Source: Trichobilharzia regenti (taxonomy: Eukaryota > Platyhelminthes > Trematoda > Strigeidida > Schistosomatidae). Taken from it: a DNA stretch of 64,000 bases. The position numbers and the translations under genes were made by a program. The stretch lies in NCBI GenBank assembly GCA_944472135.2, contig OX235264.1, positions 91,150,319 to 91,214,318 on the forward strand, read 5' to 3'. Below, one piece after another: positions 43,490-53,708 of the stretch (the stretch's first letter is position 1; every line of letters starts with the position of its first letter). The notes below the pieces were generated by a model. The model ran no database searches, was not told the DNA's origin, and worked only from the letters and a program-made list of their open reading frames with translations.

Positions 43490-45315
43490 CGGGACCGATG
43501 GCTGCTACCTTGACGTGGTGGTTAGGCTTCCACATCGCAATGACCCATCAAACTGCACTCGCTGGAACCAATGTTCCTGCAGGTCCTACCATGCCAGGAA
43601 AATTGTTAGGTTAGCGATTAGACTAAAAGCAGTTACTGGCATTGTGTAAGAATCTCTCTTACACTATCCTGGGAGTCTGAGGGCGAAGTCGTATTGCTGG
43701 GGAACAGGGGTGTAACAGCAGTGACGTGTTTCCCTCAGATGACCAGCATGCCAGCCAGCTATGCTGTCTCTCAACTCCGGAGAGAGGAGGTTAGAAAAGG
43801 CTGACCCCAAAATTGTACATTCCGACTTACCCTAGAGTGGTCCGTAACCGGCGGTAAGTTTACTAATACGGAAACAATCCCAGAAACCAGTTCATACAGG
43901 CCGTGTATGACTGACCTCAAGCACTTGTCCCCTGGGCTCTGTGGTCACGCAACACTTACCCTCTTTCTGTTTCAGGTACCCGAAGAATCAATCAACTTCT
44001 ACGGTATGGGCAGCCGGGAAGTAACAACTGCCCACACACTCCCAAGAGCACACGAAGCCTTTTTGAGCATAAGTACACGGGACCTGAGATTGCAGAGGAT
44101 GATGACGCTCTATTGTTGCACCAAGTTTAGGAGGAAAGAAGGGTCCCTAATGATTGAAAAAAATGCTGCTACCTTGTTAAGCTGCGAGAACTAGCGCTGG
44201 ATCACGCTCTTGGCCATGTGAAGCTAAATATTATAAGTCGTGTCATCCTGGAGAGGCCTTTGACAGCGTTGATCTTAAAGTAGTTCTGCGCTACGCAGTG
44301 GAATGCCACAAATCTTTATCAACCTCATTCAACAACTGGCTATACGACAATACAAAATGTCAAGTGATCCACAACCAAAAATTCAGAGAAGCCTTTGAAG
44401 GGAAGACAGGAGTAAGACAAGGCTATTAAGCCTACTACCACAGATGATATTCCTAATTATGGTTGACTGGATTATGTGGAACACCGTGCGGTGGGGAGTG
44501 AGAAGACAGGACCGATAAGAAGACTAGAGAAAATTTGGATTTCACGGACGATTTATTTCTAATGTCACACAAAGTCGATACCTTACGGGAGGAAACTAAC
44601 AAGTTGACAGAAAAAGGAGGCAGCAAAGACAGGGGGGGGGCTTTAAGTGAACATAAGTGAAGAGAATGAGGTGATGAAGATAACCAACCACCACTATCAA
44701 TGGAACAAATTTGAAAGCTGTCACTTCTTTCACTTATCTAGTCAGCATCGATTCAAATACAAGCAGTCCTGACAGGGATGAGTACGTTAAAACCAGTCTG
44801 GATCGAAAAGGCAAAATAGATATTCATCACTCTGAATTCAATGTGGAAAATCTTCTGAACTCAGCATAAAGAACACAATTCCAATCTTCAACACCAATGT
44901 TAGGTCGGTTCTTCTATATGGAGCTTTTATCAACAGCTTCCTTCCTTTTCTTCATAATGACAATCAGACGGCCAAAAAGCATTAGCGACAAGAAACTCTG
45001 GAAACGAACCAATCGACAACCTACTGCTTAACAAATGTGGGGAAGAAAAATGCTGATGGATCAGACACATGCTGAGGAGGTCGTCGGATGACACCATGCA
45101 CCACCAGGTCATTACTCGAGTGGAATCCGGATGGAAAAAGACAAGTTGGCCTTGTGTCCAAGAGTGATATGGAGGAGATCGTGTGAAGAGGAGATGAGAG
45201 CCAATGGATAATTGTGAGGGGGCAACTGAAGGGGACTGCAGAGGACAGGGGCAAATTGGAGATGTATTGCCCAAGCCCTAAGTTCCACTCGAGACCTAAC
45301 ACAACAATAATGACA
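43490..45315 (+). mobile_element. RTE (SR2-like) element with 5' UTR and internal deletion
   Basis: 43490-44200 is a GC-richer leader (GATGGCTGCTACCTTGACGT, CAACTCCGGAGAGAGGAGGT). At about 44230 it passes to RT sequence at motif A (CCTTTGACAGCGTTGATCTT), then GGAGTAAGACAAGGC (motif B start) and post-RT text, ending at CAAGCCCTAAGTTCCACTCG near 45290. Endonuclease and most of the RT are gone. An 8-9 base G run sits at about 44631. Confidence 0.65.
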
Positions 45316-45684
45316 ATAATAAATAATGCAATGGAAGTCCTAATGCTCTTCCTCCCAAAAGATGTGGTCGAGATTAGCAAACAAATATGTACAGCTTTGT
45401 TGAAATTAAGCTTTCTTTTAAATGACTAGACAGCTGATATTATCGTTTACTGTTACCAGTAATTTCATTGAAGATATCCCTCAACAAACAGACTTGACAA
45501 ATCAATGTCAATGGGAGAAACATATGGGAAGTCGTTTCTTTTACTTATCCAACCTGGACACAGTATCGCTTCAACAACAACTACGATGGATGACGATGTT
45601 CAGATCAGATCGAGAAAGCAAAACAAGTGTTAATTACTATGAAGTCAGCATGGAGATCTACAGCATTAAGTAAAAAGGGACGAC
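45316..45684. other. No gene recognised
   Basis: An open frame at 45422-45673 has no recognisable domain. Confidence 0.35.
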
Positions 45685-46756
45685 AAAAGTGCTGCTGGAG
45701 GACATAATGCTGCTAGGAGTGCAGCTATACCTGACCTTTATGGTATTTGAATTCCAAAGGAAAACATACAAACAAACTAAGACAGTTGCCACGGCGTCGT
45801 CAAAATCCCAGATTGTGGCAGGTACATTCATGGATAGGTGAGATTCAAACGTTCAACCCTACCCACAAAGTATGATGAAGTTGTGTAGATGACACATTCA
45901 CCGAAGTTAAAGCACAAGACATAAACAGACTCAGAAGGTAGTGCCAATTCAATTCATTTATGAACTGATAAGTCAGGAAGAGGAGCTTCCAGTATTAGAT
46001 TGTACAGTAAAAAAGGAAAGAGGATAGCAAGTTAAATAAATACTAGTGTTTACAGGAAACCCACACATTCAAACTGATATTTGGTTTTTCGATCATCCCA
46101 CACTGTCTTTAAAAATAGGATTAGTGAAATGTTTAAGTAAAAGGGCAAAAAAGCTAATTAGTGCAAAGGAAAATCGAAGACAGGAAGTGAGGCACGTAAG
46201 AGAAGCTTTGAAACTTAATAATTACCCTGATAAATTAGTCAGGAAGTATGTAAGAAAATGTAAAATTAATAATTACAATGGTAGTAACACTTAATAATAA
46301 TAATAATAATAAAAATGACGATGTGTATGTCAAACATGCACAGAATAATGGCAACACCAACAATAGTGAATTCAAATCATCAGTAGTACTTCTATACAAA
46401 GAAGGAATAAAAGTAGCTGGCATTCAAACTCACACACTCAACTAGATATAAGCTTTGTCGGTTAAAGCATTCTGTGGAGCCCACTGAGTAAAACAACTTC
46501 GTTAATCTAATACCCTTCAAAGGGTTGTCAAGTTGAATGCACAGGTCTCAACAGTGGAGCTTGTGTAATCAGATCAGCAGAGCATAAAAACCTAGCACAA
46601 TCTAGATTAGTTGACCCGAATAAGGTAAGAAATCTGGAGAATTGTTCAACTGTGGCATCACACTACATGCAATTACACACAACACAAACACACAATAGGA
46701 TGTGATAAAATAACAGTTTTAAAATCTAATGTCACAGAGTGGAGGGAAAGATTGAT

Positions 46757-46948
46757 TGTTTATTTTTTTTTAAATTTCAGCTTGATTCCACAACGTATTT
46801 TTTGGTACAGGTATGGAATTTTCAGCATGTGATATCGGTAGCCCAAATTTTGCAGGCCGACCATAGATATCAGGTGTGCATCGGCAGGGGATCGAACCTC
46901 AGACCATGTGCATGGTCGGCGAGACTCCTAACCACTATGCCATCGAAT
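46757..46948 (-). mobile_element. tRNA-headed SINE (family 2) inside PLE
   Basis: Minus-strand head: GGCATAGTGGTTAGGAGTCTC and GGTTCGATCCCC-like B box (plus strand GGGGATCGAACC near 46891). The body is poorly preserved. A few bases of the PLE are missing at the left junction. Confidence 0.6.
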
Positions 46949-47144
46949 CAACTGCAAACACGTGTAATAAGAATGATTGAATGCTTGTCTCAGACATTTG
47001 GAAAATTCTACTACCTCGTACGACGTATAGGTAGGGATAAAGAAAGCCACAAAACGAAAGTTTTGAAGTTGCTGAGTTTCAGTTCATACAGTTATTATAA
47101 ACAATAGAGAATTGTATACAATTGGTGGATGGTGGCTAGCAGTG

Positions 47145-47205
47145 GAATCCAGGATGCGCATTTCGTCCTATTTGGGACTCGTCAGCTGGATGTACCTGCA
47201 TTTCT
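47145..47205 (-). ncRNA. Smα-type hammerhead ribozyme, minus strand
   Basis: The reverse complement contains CTGACGA (47185-47179), GTCCCAAATAGGAC (stem II and loop) and GAAA (47164-47161), then ATGCGCATC with the predicted cleavage after AUC, and CTGG pairing with CCAG of stem I. It matches the schistosome hammerhead type. Confidence 0.75.
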
Positions 47206-47237
47206 CAGTGAGTGATGATGTTCCCACTGAGAAATGC

Positions 47238-47300
47238 AGGTACATCCAGCTGACGAGTCCCAAATAGGACGAAATGCGCATCCTGGATTCCACTGCTAGC
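47238..47300 (+). ncRNA. Smα-type hammerhead ribozyme, plus strand
   Basis: Stem I strand TACATCCAG, CTGACGA at 47250-47256, stem II GTCCCAAATAGGAC, GAAA at 47271-47274, stem III ATGCGCAT, and predicted cleavage after 47282 (AUC), then CTGGATTCC closing stem I. All core positions fit the hammerhead consensus CUGANGA...GAAA...NUH. Closest in the window to the published schistosome ribozyme. Confidence 0.8.
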
Positions 47301-47539
47301 CACCATCCACCAATTGTATACTAACTAAATGCCCAGACATCGTCGAAGCATCTGCACAAGAAGCCGACATGTCAACCTGAGACCGAGCACTTCGGTCCAA
47401 TCAATCGACGGGAAAATCAAAAAATTCAATTCAATAGAGAATTGTGTTCAAAACTTCGTCATCCAGCAAAACAACACTGTTTCCCTGACTGTGTCATATA
47501 TCTTATTAAAAAAAACTTACATCAAAATACTTTAAAGTT

Positions 47540-48146
47540 TGTTATCATTAACTAACTTGAGTAGAAAACTATCCAATAGAAAAAGGAACTTACTGATCAT
47601 TGCAAAACTTCTGGAAGATGGGTAGAGCAGACCGCCATAAAGCTCTAAAAACAAGTTTTTTAAAAAACAGGTATGCTAGTAATCATTACTACTGTTAATC
47701 AAAATATTTGTCTCTGAGATTAGTTGTAAAGCGACAAGAAGAAACTAACAACACAACTGGGTTCGAGCAAAGACTGTTCTTTTCGACAAAACTCCTCGCT
47801 CTGCCTTACAATTATATTTATATACAGAATATTTTTAAGTACGCTATCCTTTTCATCAAAACAAATCCTGTTTAACGTTAGGGAGTTGAAGATGAACCGC
47901 TTAATTTTGCCTCTTCTATCTTGTATATCTATCAATTCGACTGCTGTTGAGGAGCCAGTTACATAGAAACCACAATATTAGGCGTGTCTATCGTTGTTCG
48001 ATTTCTGAACACCATTCTGAATAGGCAAACAAGGGACGACAAACAAAATCCATTCATAGTTCTATTCTATCTCATCTCCTTGGGATTCAAAACACAAGAT
48101 TGATATTATGAAGGCCTACATTGAAGATTGTTTCCAGCCATCTAAG
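47540..48146. other. Unassigned; possible decayed retroelement
   Basis: The minus strand at 47720-47935 has an open frame (VELIDIQDRRGKIKRFIFNS when extended) without a clear family. I do not assign it. Confidence 0.35.
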
Positions 48147-48363
48147 AAATAACAACTCCATTATGGGTAAATTTTTGTTTTGATAAAGTCTCACAGTGTT
48201 ATACAGTAATGTTTACTGATGACGTTTCGAGCACAATTTATTACTGCTCATAATCATATCAAGGTAATCACACGACTTCCTAAATTCATTTATATAGTTC
48301 CATTGTTTTTCTCTTGATTTGATTGGTAATAGTATTTTCCATATTTCAGGTATGAGTGATGAG

Positions 48364-49041
48364 TCATTGCATCCTATTGTACGTGTTTGGTGTAGACTCA
48401 ATGAACAAGGATTCAGTAATCAACCTCTCTCTCCACCTACCTAGACTACTTTTTAGAATTTTAACCCTCTCCCACCCTATTGTGTGGTTGTGTGTTAGCG
48501 CATGCATTGCAATTGCTGAGCTTTTTTCTAAATTATTTATCTTCTCGGGGTCAACCATTCTTACCTTAGCTAAATTTTTATGCTCTGACAATCTGACTAC
48601 CCCTGACCTACTAGTTTGACCTATGTAGTTGACCTCACAGTCATTGCAGGGTATTTTGTAAATAATATTATTTTGTCTAATTGGGTCCACTGGGTCCTTT
48701 AACCTACAGAGCTTGTCCCTGAATGAGTTTGTAGGTTTAAATGTCCCTCTAATTCCTATTTTATTCAGAATTCTACATAGTGTCTCAGATGTCCCCTCTT
48801 TATATGGTATAACTGTGGATGACTTATATTCTTTCTTATTTATGTTATCATTAATAGTTTCACAATTATTTTTATTTTGTTTTTGGCCTTTAATGATCTT
48901 CCTAATGAATTTTATAGGATAATTATTCAACACTAACGCTTCTTCTATCTGTTTTAATTCATCATTTAGATCTTTTTTTGTGTTACTTAGTGCTATTGTT
49001 CGGTTTGTTAGAGACTTCACTAAGCCTGCCTTAACAGTCAA
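48364..49041 (-). pseudogene. PLE family A GIY-YIG endonuclease region
   Basis: 225 uninterrupted residues. Residues 1-50 are the RT-to-endonuclease linker (QIEEALVLNNYPIKFIRKII). Residues 128-155 are the endonuclease core: YKIPCNDC (C132, C135), YIGQTSR (139-145) and VRLSEHK. His180 and His184 complete the CCHH arrangement typical of PLE endonucleases, and E210 (RLITESLFIE) is the expected catalytic Glu, with N219 near the end. The domain itself has no visible lesion. Upstream, at 49042-49310, RT motif C (RYVDDTFTVLKT at about 49250-49285) is readable before a frame break. PLE endonucleases nick the target for RNA-primed integration. Confidence 0.8.
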
Positions 49042-49314
49042 CGGATGAGATGAATTAAAGTCTAAGTATCTATTAGAATGCGTTGGTTTTCTATAAACAC
49101 TAGTGTGTAGTTCGCCTTCTTCTAATTCTTTTTATCTTACAATCTAACATAGCTAATTCTCCTTGTTCATTTTCTGATTCAAATGTGAATTTTATTCCCT
49201 CAACTTGTGAGCTTATATGTGTCAAGATGCTATAGATGTGTTCTGTTTTTAACACTGTGAAAGTGTCATCCACATATCTCCACCATATTTTCGGAGTAGG
49301 GTTAAATGTATTGA

Positions 49315-49833
49315 TGTTATGTACTCGTCGCTAAATTATTGTTATGGTCTGGTCGAGAAACTAATAGTCCTGACGAGAGAAGGCGGAAATCAGAAGACCA
49401 CTAGGTTTGCGATGATACTTCTATTGTCCAAACACAAGGAGACGAAAATAAATGGTCTCACACCAAAGTGGTAAGTAAGTAAAAGTAGTTCACACAAATT
49501 GTGAATGCGAAATATATATATATATATATGAATGTTCCAGACAAATCATTAGACAGTCTTAACATGAATGGCGAATTATAATGAAGTATCGATCCATATA
49601 TACATAGCGAAATATAAATATAGCAGACATGTCAACAACCTCACATATAATATGGATATATGTCACCAAGCTACGGACTGTCAACAAACACTCATATTAT
49701 ATATAATATAAGGAGAATATACATTGTTAAAGGAGACAAGTTCATACAAGTGAAATGGTCACAGACTAAGAGAGCAAATAGAAAGAGAGGCCAACATACA
49801 CACACACATAAATATATATGTGGATACATATCA
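49315..49833 (-). repeat. Solo LTR inside PLE
   Basis: 519 bp, reverse complement of the Gag-protease family LTR (TGTTATGTACTCG...GGATACATATCA). Target duplication ATTGA at 49310-49314 and 49834-49838. Removing it restores continuous PLE sequence. Confidence 0.9.
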
Positions 49834-49851
49834 ATTGAGGGCACTATTTTC

Positions 49852-50352
49852 CTAGTAGGTCAGGGGTAGTCAGATTGTCAGAGCATAAAAATTTAGCTAA
49901 GGTAAGAATGGTTGACCCCGAGAAGATAAATAATTTAGAAAAAAGCTCAGCAATTGCAATGCATGCGCTAACACACAACCACACAATAGGGTGGGAGAGG
50001 GTTAAAATTCTAAAAAGTAGTCTAGGTAGGTGGAGAGAGAGGTTGATTACTGAATCCTTGTTCATTGAGTCTACACCAAACACGTACAATAGGATGCAAT
50101 GACTCATCACTCATACCTGAAATATGGAAAATACTATTACCAATCAAATCAAGAGAAAAACAATGGAACTATATAAATGAATTTAGGAAGTCGTGTGATT
50201 ACCTTGATATGATTATGAGCAGTAATAAATTGTGCTCGAAACGTCATCAGTAAACATTACTGTATAACACTGTGAGACTTTATCAAAACAAAAATTTACC
50301 CTTAATGGAATTACACTCTACCACAGTGCACAAGTTTTATTCTTATATGAAG
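49852..50352 (+). repeat. Inverted 3'-end arm of PLE
   Basis: Reverse complement of 48157-48615. Its plus strand repeats the endonuclease C-terminus (SEHKNLAKVRMVDPEKINNL) and 3' UTR without visible differences over the coding part. Confidence 0.85.
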
Positions 50353-50361
50353 AATAACAAC

Positions 50362-50487
50362 AATAATTCTAAGTGCAGAGTGATGACGAGCCACCCTAAC
50401 ATGGAAGCAAACTGGACTGATAGAATTTAGTTTACACAAAACAAAAGATTAGGCACACGACACTAGTTAGTGTCCCATCAAAACACT
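50362..50487. other. Short spacer
   Basis: Nothing recognised. Confidence 0.3.
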
Positions 50488-50716
50488 TTGTATCAGTGGC
50501 ACAGCGGTAGAATGCTCGCCAACCACGCCTCATGTGGTCCGGGGTTCGATCCCCGGTCACGACCGCACTCCTTTACCTTGCTAGGCCAACAGTAAGACTG
50601 GTAAAGAGGGAAGTTTGAACATGAGCCTAGCAACCCCCTCCTTGAAAAGCAAATACCACTGCTACCGAAACTTTAAGTCTCTAGCTTGAAGCTCTATGTT
50701 CCACTCGGAACGTAGA

Positions 50717-50718
<2 letters not shown>
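50488..50718 (+). mobile_element. tRNA-headed SINE (family 2)
   Basis: A-box-like TGGCACAGCGG at 50497-50507, B-box GGTTCGATCC at 50543-50552, body GGTAAAGAGGGAAGTTTG and CTAGCAACCCCCTCC, end TATGTTCCACTCGGAACG, followed directly by a (TA)n tract. Confidence 0.8.

Positions 50719-50754
<36 letters not shown>
50719..50754. repeat. (TA)n microsatellite
   Basis: Eighteen or so TA repeats at the SINE 3' end. Confidence 0.9.
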
Positions 50755-50755
<1 letters not shown>

Positions 50756-51110
50756 CTTATATTTCCAACCCGTCTTTTAGTATCCCCTTCATCTTATCAC
50801 ATCTTCATTAAAAAGGTATTTTATTTACTTTCCTAACAATCTAGCATTACTTAATCGAACCTTTTGCTTTTCTTTCTTAGCCTTTATCGATGACTACGTG
50901 TCTACGTAAACATTTGCTTATTTACTCTCGCCGTTTTTCGTTATTCTTGTTATCACAGATCACTTCACTTTTTCATCTTTATCATTGATGAAATCATCAA
51001 TATGCTGTTATTATCATTTAATTATGACTAATTGCACAATTTATATGCACAGACTTATCATCCTAAAATGACGAACCACTGTGTGTGATCGGCTTATCTT
51101 TCAGTACATT
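50755..51110 (+). mobile_element. Penelope-like family B2 3' UTR fragment
   Basis: Collinear with 32510-32870: ATATTTCCAACCC, TTATTTACTTTCCTAACAATC, AGCCTTTATCGATGACTAC, GTTATCACAGAT, TATGACTAATTGCACAATTT. No coding part. Confidence 0.65.
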
Positions 51111-51530
51111 GACTTGACAAGTTAATGTGAAATTTGGGAATTTGATTTATGGGGGTATTACCAGTTCAGCTCACATACCTGGCTAGAAATCAGTTTGCTT
51201 TAAAAGTGATTCAACTCTTTGAACTGAGTCAAATGTGAGGTGGTGGTGGTGATGTATCATTGATGAGCTCACCTCATACCCCCTCCCCGCAGAACGAGTA
51301 AAACGACCGTAAACTGGTTTAGATCACACTTTAATCTGGCTAGCAAGCAGCACTACTGGCTGTATAATAAGTAGTATACAACTACTACTCAACTCTGTCA
51401 ACCAATCTGTAATATGCGTGTGATCACTTTGGTTTGCACAAATATATCATACATTTTTTTTTATAATAAGATTAACTCCGTCTTCCAATAACGCCATCCA
51501 GAGAGACTCATTGTTCTAAACTATACTGAC
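51111..51530. other. No gene recognised
   Basis: A (GGT)n-like run at about 51239-51252; nothing else supported. Confidence 0.35.
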
Positions 51531-51534
51531 TGAT

Positions 51535-53025
51535 TGACTGGTTTCAACGTAGAACTTTGCACCGATGTGCAGCAGTTCCAGTCGCCATACTTTGCTCAGT
51601 ACACAAAGCAAGAGAAGAATAAGAAAGTAAAAAGTAATGCAAAACAGTGACATGAACTAGAGATATGAGGCAAAAAGAATAGTAATATTGAAGAACAACA
51701 TAGTTTTATTGGATATTATAAGTCACAAGGAGTGGATGCATCTGCGCCAGCCATTGACAACGATTTCGAGATATATCACCAATTGTCTCTAGCCAACATT
51801 GGTTTCTACCGTCCCAAGAATCCCCACCAACTAGGCAGTTTTCACCTTTCTACGTGACTTAAAGTAACTGTAATGGATTGACTGATGAAACGATGTTTTG
51901 GTTTGACCACCACTAGCTCTTTTCCAGCCTCACCCTATATCAGCTAACATCGCCCATTGTGGAAGAAGGCGATGACCGGGCATACGTAACACATATCGTA
52001 ACCATCTCAGTATATGTTACTTCCCAACCTCGTCGATTGATTTCCCGTCATTGCCTAGCGCTCGATCAAAGCCTAACCTCAATATTGCTCATTACATTAT
52101 ACCACTTAACACCGGAGGCAGCACTTAAACACATATCATCAAAGACAGCTAGCCAGGCTTTTCATGTCTTCCACTCTCAATGGCCAGGTCTCACTGACAA
52201 TCATAAAGGAGGACAGAGCCAACTGGTGGTGAGCAGTACACACGCCCTTTGGTTGATAGCCAGCCGGATATCGCACGTCTACACCACAGATGGCGAATGT
52301 TGGCATATGTCAAACGAGCCTTCTGTATCCGTGCTGAGAATTCGTCAGAGATCAACACATTGGCGTTGGCTAATGGAACTCCCAATATAAGTGAAGTGGT
52401 CAACACTCTCCACCAACCACTTCACTCGCTATTTCTAAGCTAGGAGTCAATGTAGTCCAGTCCAGTACATCTGACGGGAGCGAATCGCATACCGAACATT
52501 AGAAGATTGCTCCTCAGAAGACTGCTTTATTTTGTCAGTATCTTCACCGAGAAGGACTATATCATCTGCATAGTCTAAGTCAACGAGATTATTCCCTGGT
52601 AACATATTAATCCTCAAGTTCCTGAATTCACTTAGGATTAAGTCCATTAGCACATTTATGTTGAAACTGAATAGAAATGGGGATAATGGGCATCCCTGAC
52701 GGACACCACTTCAGATGACAACTCGCCGTAAGCCATCACCTGACTGCATGAGTAAAGTGAATGCCTTGATGTGTGCAATGTATTTTCTCGGCAATCCTTT
52801 CACAGCCAAGCCTCACCTTAGTACCTTTCGGTCGACAGAATCGAATGCCGTCCCTTATGCCAAGAAATATAGCGATCGTTGGACGCCGGTAAGTATGCCT
52901 ATGTTCCAGAATCTGTCGAAGGGTGAAGATAGGATGAATACACCCTCTTCCTTCCTGGTTCTCTAGTGTTTGTTCCTCCCGAGCACCACTTAGTCTACGT
53001 ATTATTACTGAGCCTAGAACTTCAG
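51535..53025 (-). mobile_element. RTE element (53.7-kb family), decayed
   Basis: 3' UTR at 51535-51700 (GATGTGCAGCAGTTCCAGTC), then minus-strand coding with many breaks. 52447-52653 shows NNLVDLDYADDIVLLGEDTD (YADD intact); near 52800 the motif A surroundings (AAGGCAGC-type) are degraded. It stops near 53025. Confidence 0.7.
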
Positions 53026-53199
53026 ATTTCTAAACTATAAAAATAGAAAGAAAATTTCCTGAAAAGACTAATCTTTGTTCACCCGAACTGGTTAATTCAT
53101 ATTATGGGAATATTTCAGGCTATTGCATTAAAAGTATCTAAACTAAATTATAAACCATACACCTGCAGAATATACACACAAGGTGAACTGAAAACATTT
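53026..53199. other. Spacer, nothing recognised
   Basis: AT-rich. Confidence 0.3.
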
Positions 53200-53690
53200 T
53201 TACTTTTGAATTAAGGCATGAACAATTTCTGCGGAATAAGATGGATAGCACCATCTTTTATTTCTTTCTTTGGCTTCTCATCTAGCTACGTACAAAATAA
53301 TTTTAACATACTTGTAAATATTTGCATATAATGATAAAGGAGTTAAGTAATAAAGACAAGAGGTGAGCAAGATGATGACTTACTAATAAATTAGGTAACA
53401 ATGTACTGGGGTTCAAATCAAATCATAGAAACAAGAGACAAGCAAAATTACCCTATGTCACAGGGGGGTTAACGTTAAAACCAAAGATTACGTAATCGAA
53501 TGAGAGAGGGAGAGAGAGAGTAAATAGAGAAATTCAGTTACCAAGGCAAGGAAAGACTGACAACTGAATCTTTCTGAACATATAAATTGAGTTTCAGGTG
53601 TTTGATAGCGATTACTTCGGGAAACTTGAGCAGTATTGAGCTATTTTGTCTACTGATCATTTTCAAGGATTTCATGATGTCCACCTGATG
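53200..53690 (-). mobile_element. Penelope-like family D 3' region, minus
   Basis: Minus strand matches the 3' UTR of the PLE at 63250-63720: CTTTGGCTTCTCATCTAG, CATAGAAACAAGAGACAAGC, ATTACGTAATCGAATGAGAG, GTTACCAAGGCAAGGAAAGA. No protein remains. Confidence 0.55.
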
Positions 53691-53708
53691 ACCGTATCTA
53701 GGAAGTGA

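Larger units (their letters stand above)
47116..47431 (+). mobile_element. 316-bp palindromic double-hammerhead element
   Basis: Flanked by the 14-bp duplication CAATAGAGAATTGT (47102-47115 and 47432-47445), inside a PLE 3' region. It consists of two 97-bp inverted arms (47114-47210 and 47225-47321; the first two bases overlap the duplication), a 14-bp spacer, and about 110 bp of further sequence. Each arm carries a complete Smα-type hammerhead on opposite strands. No tRNA-like boxes or protein are seen. Confidence 0.8.
45685..47490 (+). mobile_element. Penelope-like element family A, plus-strand copy with two nested insertions
   Basis: Order along the plus strand: RT end (CATTCATGGATAGGTGAG near motif B; GATGACACATTCACCG, the YxDDTFT motif C, near 45888), DFRSSHP-equivalent text, linker HVREALKLNNYPDKLVRKYV (46193-46260), and the YIG-side region near 46570 (SAEHKNLAQSRLVDPNK). 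It is then split by a tRNA-headed SINE (about 46757-46945) and a 316-bp palindromic insertion (47116-47431), before the 3' tail to about 47490. Frame breaks are numerous. No inverted arm is seen in this copy. Confidence 0.75.
48157..50352 (-). mobile_element. Penelope-like element family A, fold-back copy split by solo LTR
   Basis: Flanked by AATAACAAC (48148-48156 and 50353-50361). The minus-strand coding body runs 48364-49314; a solo LTR occupies 49315-49833; beyond it lies the inverted 3' arm (49852-50352). It encodes RT motif C and a complete-looking GIY-YIG domain, but the RT upstream of motif C is absent. The arms 48157-48615 and 49852 to about 50313 are nearly identical inverted copies. 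Confidence 0.85.
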
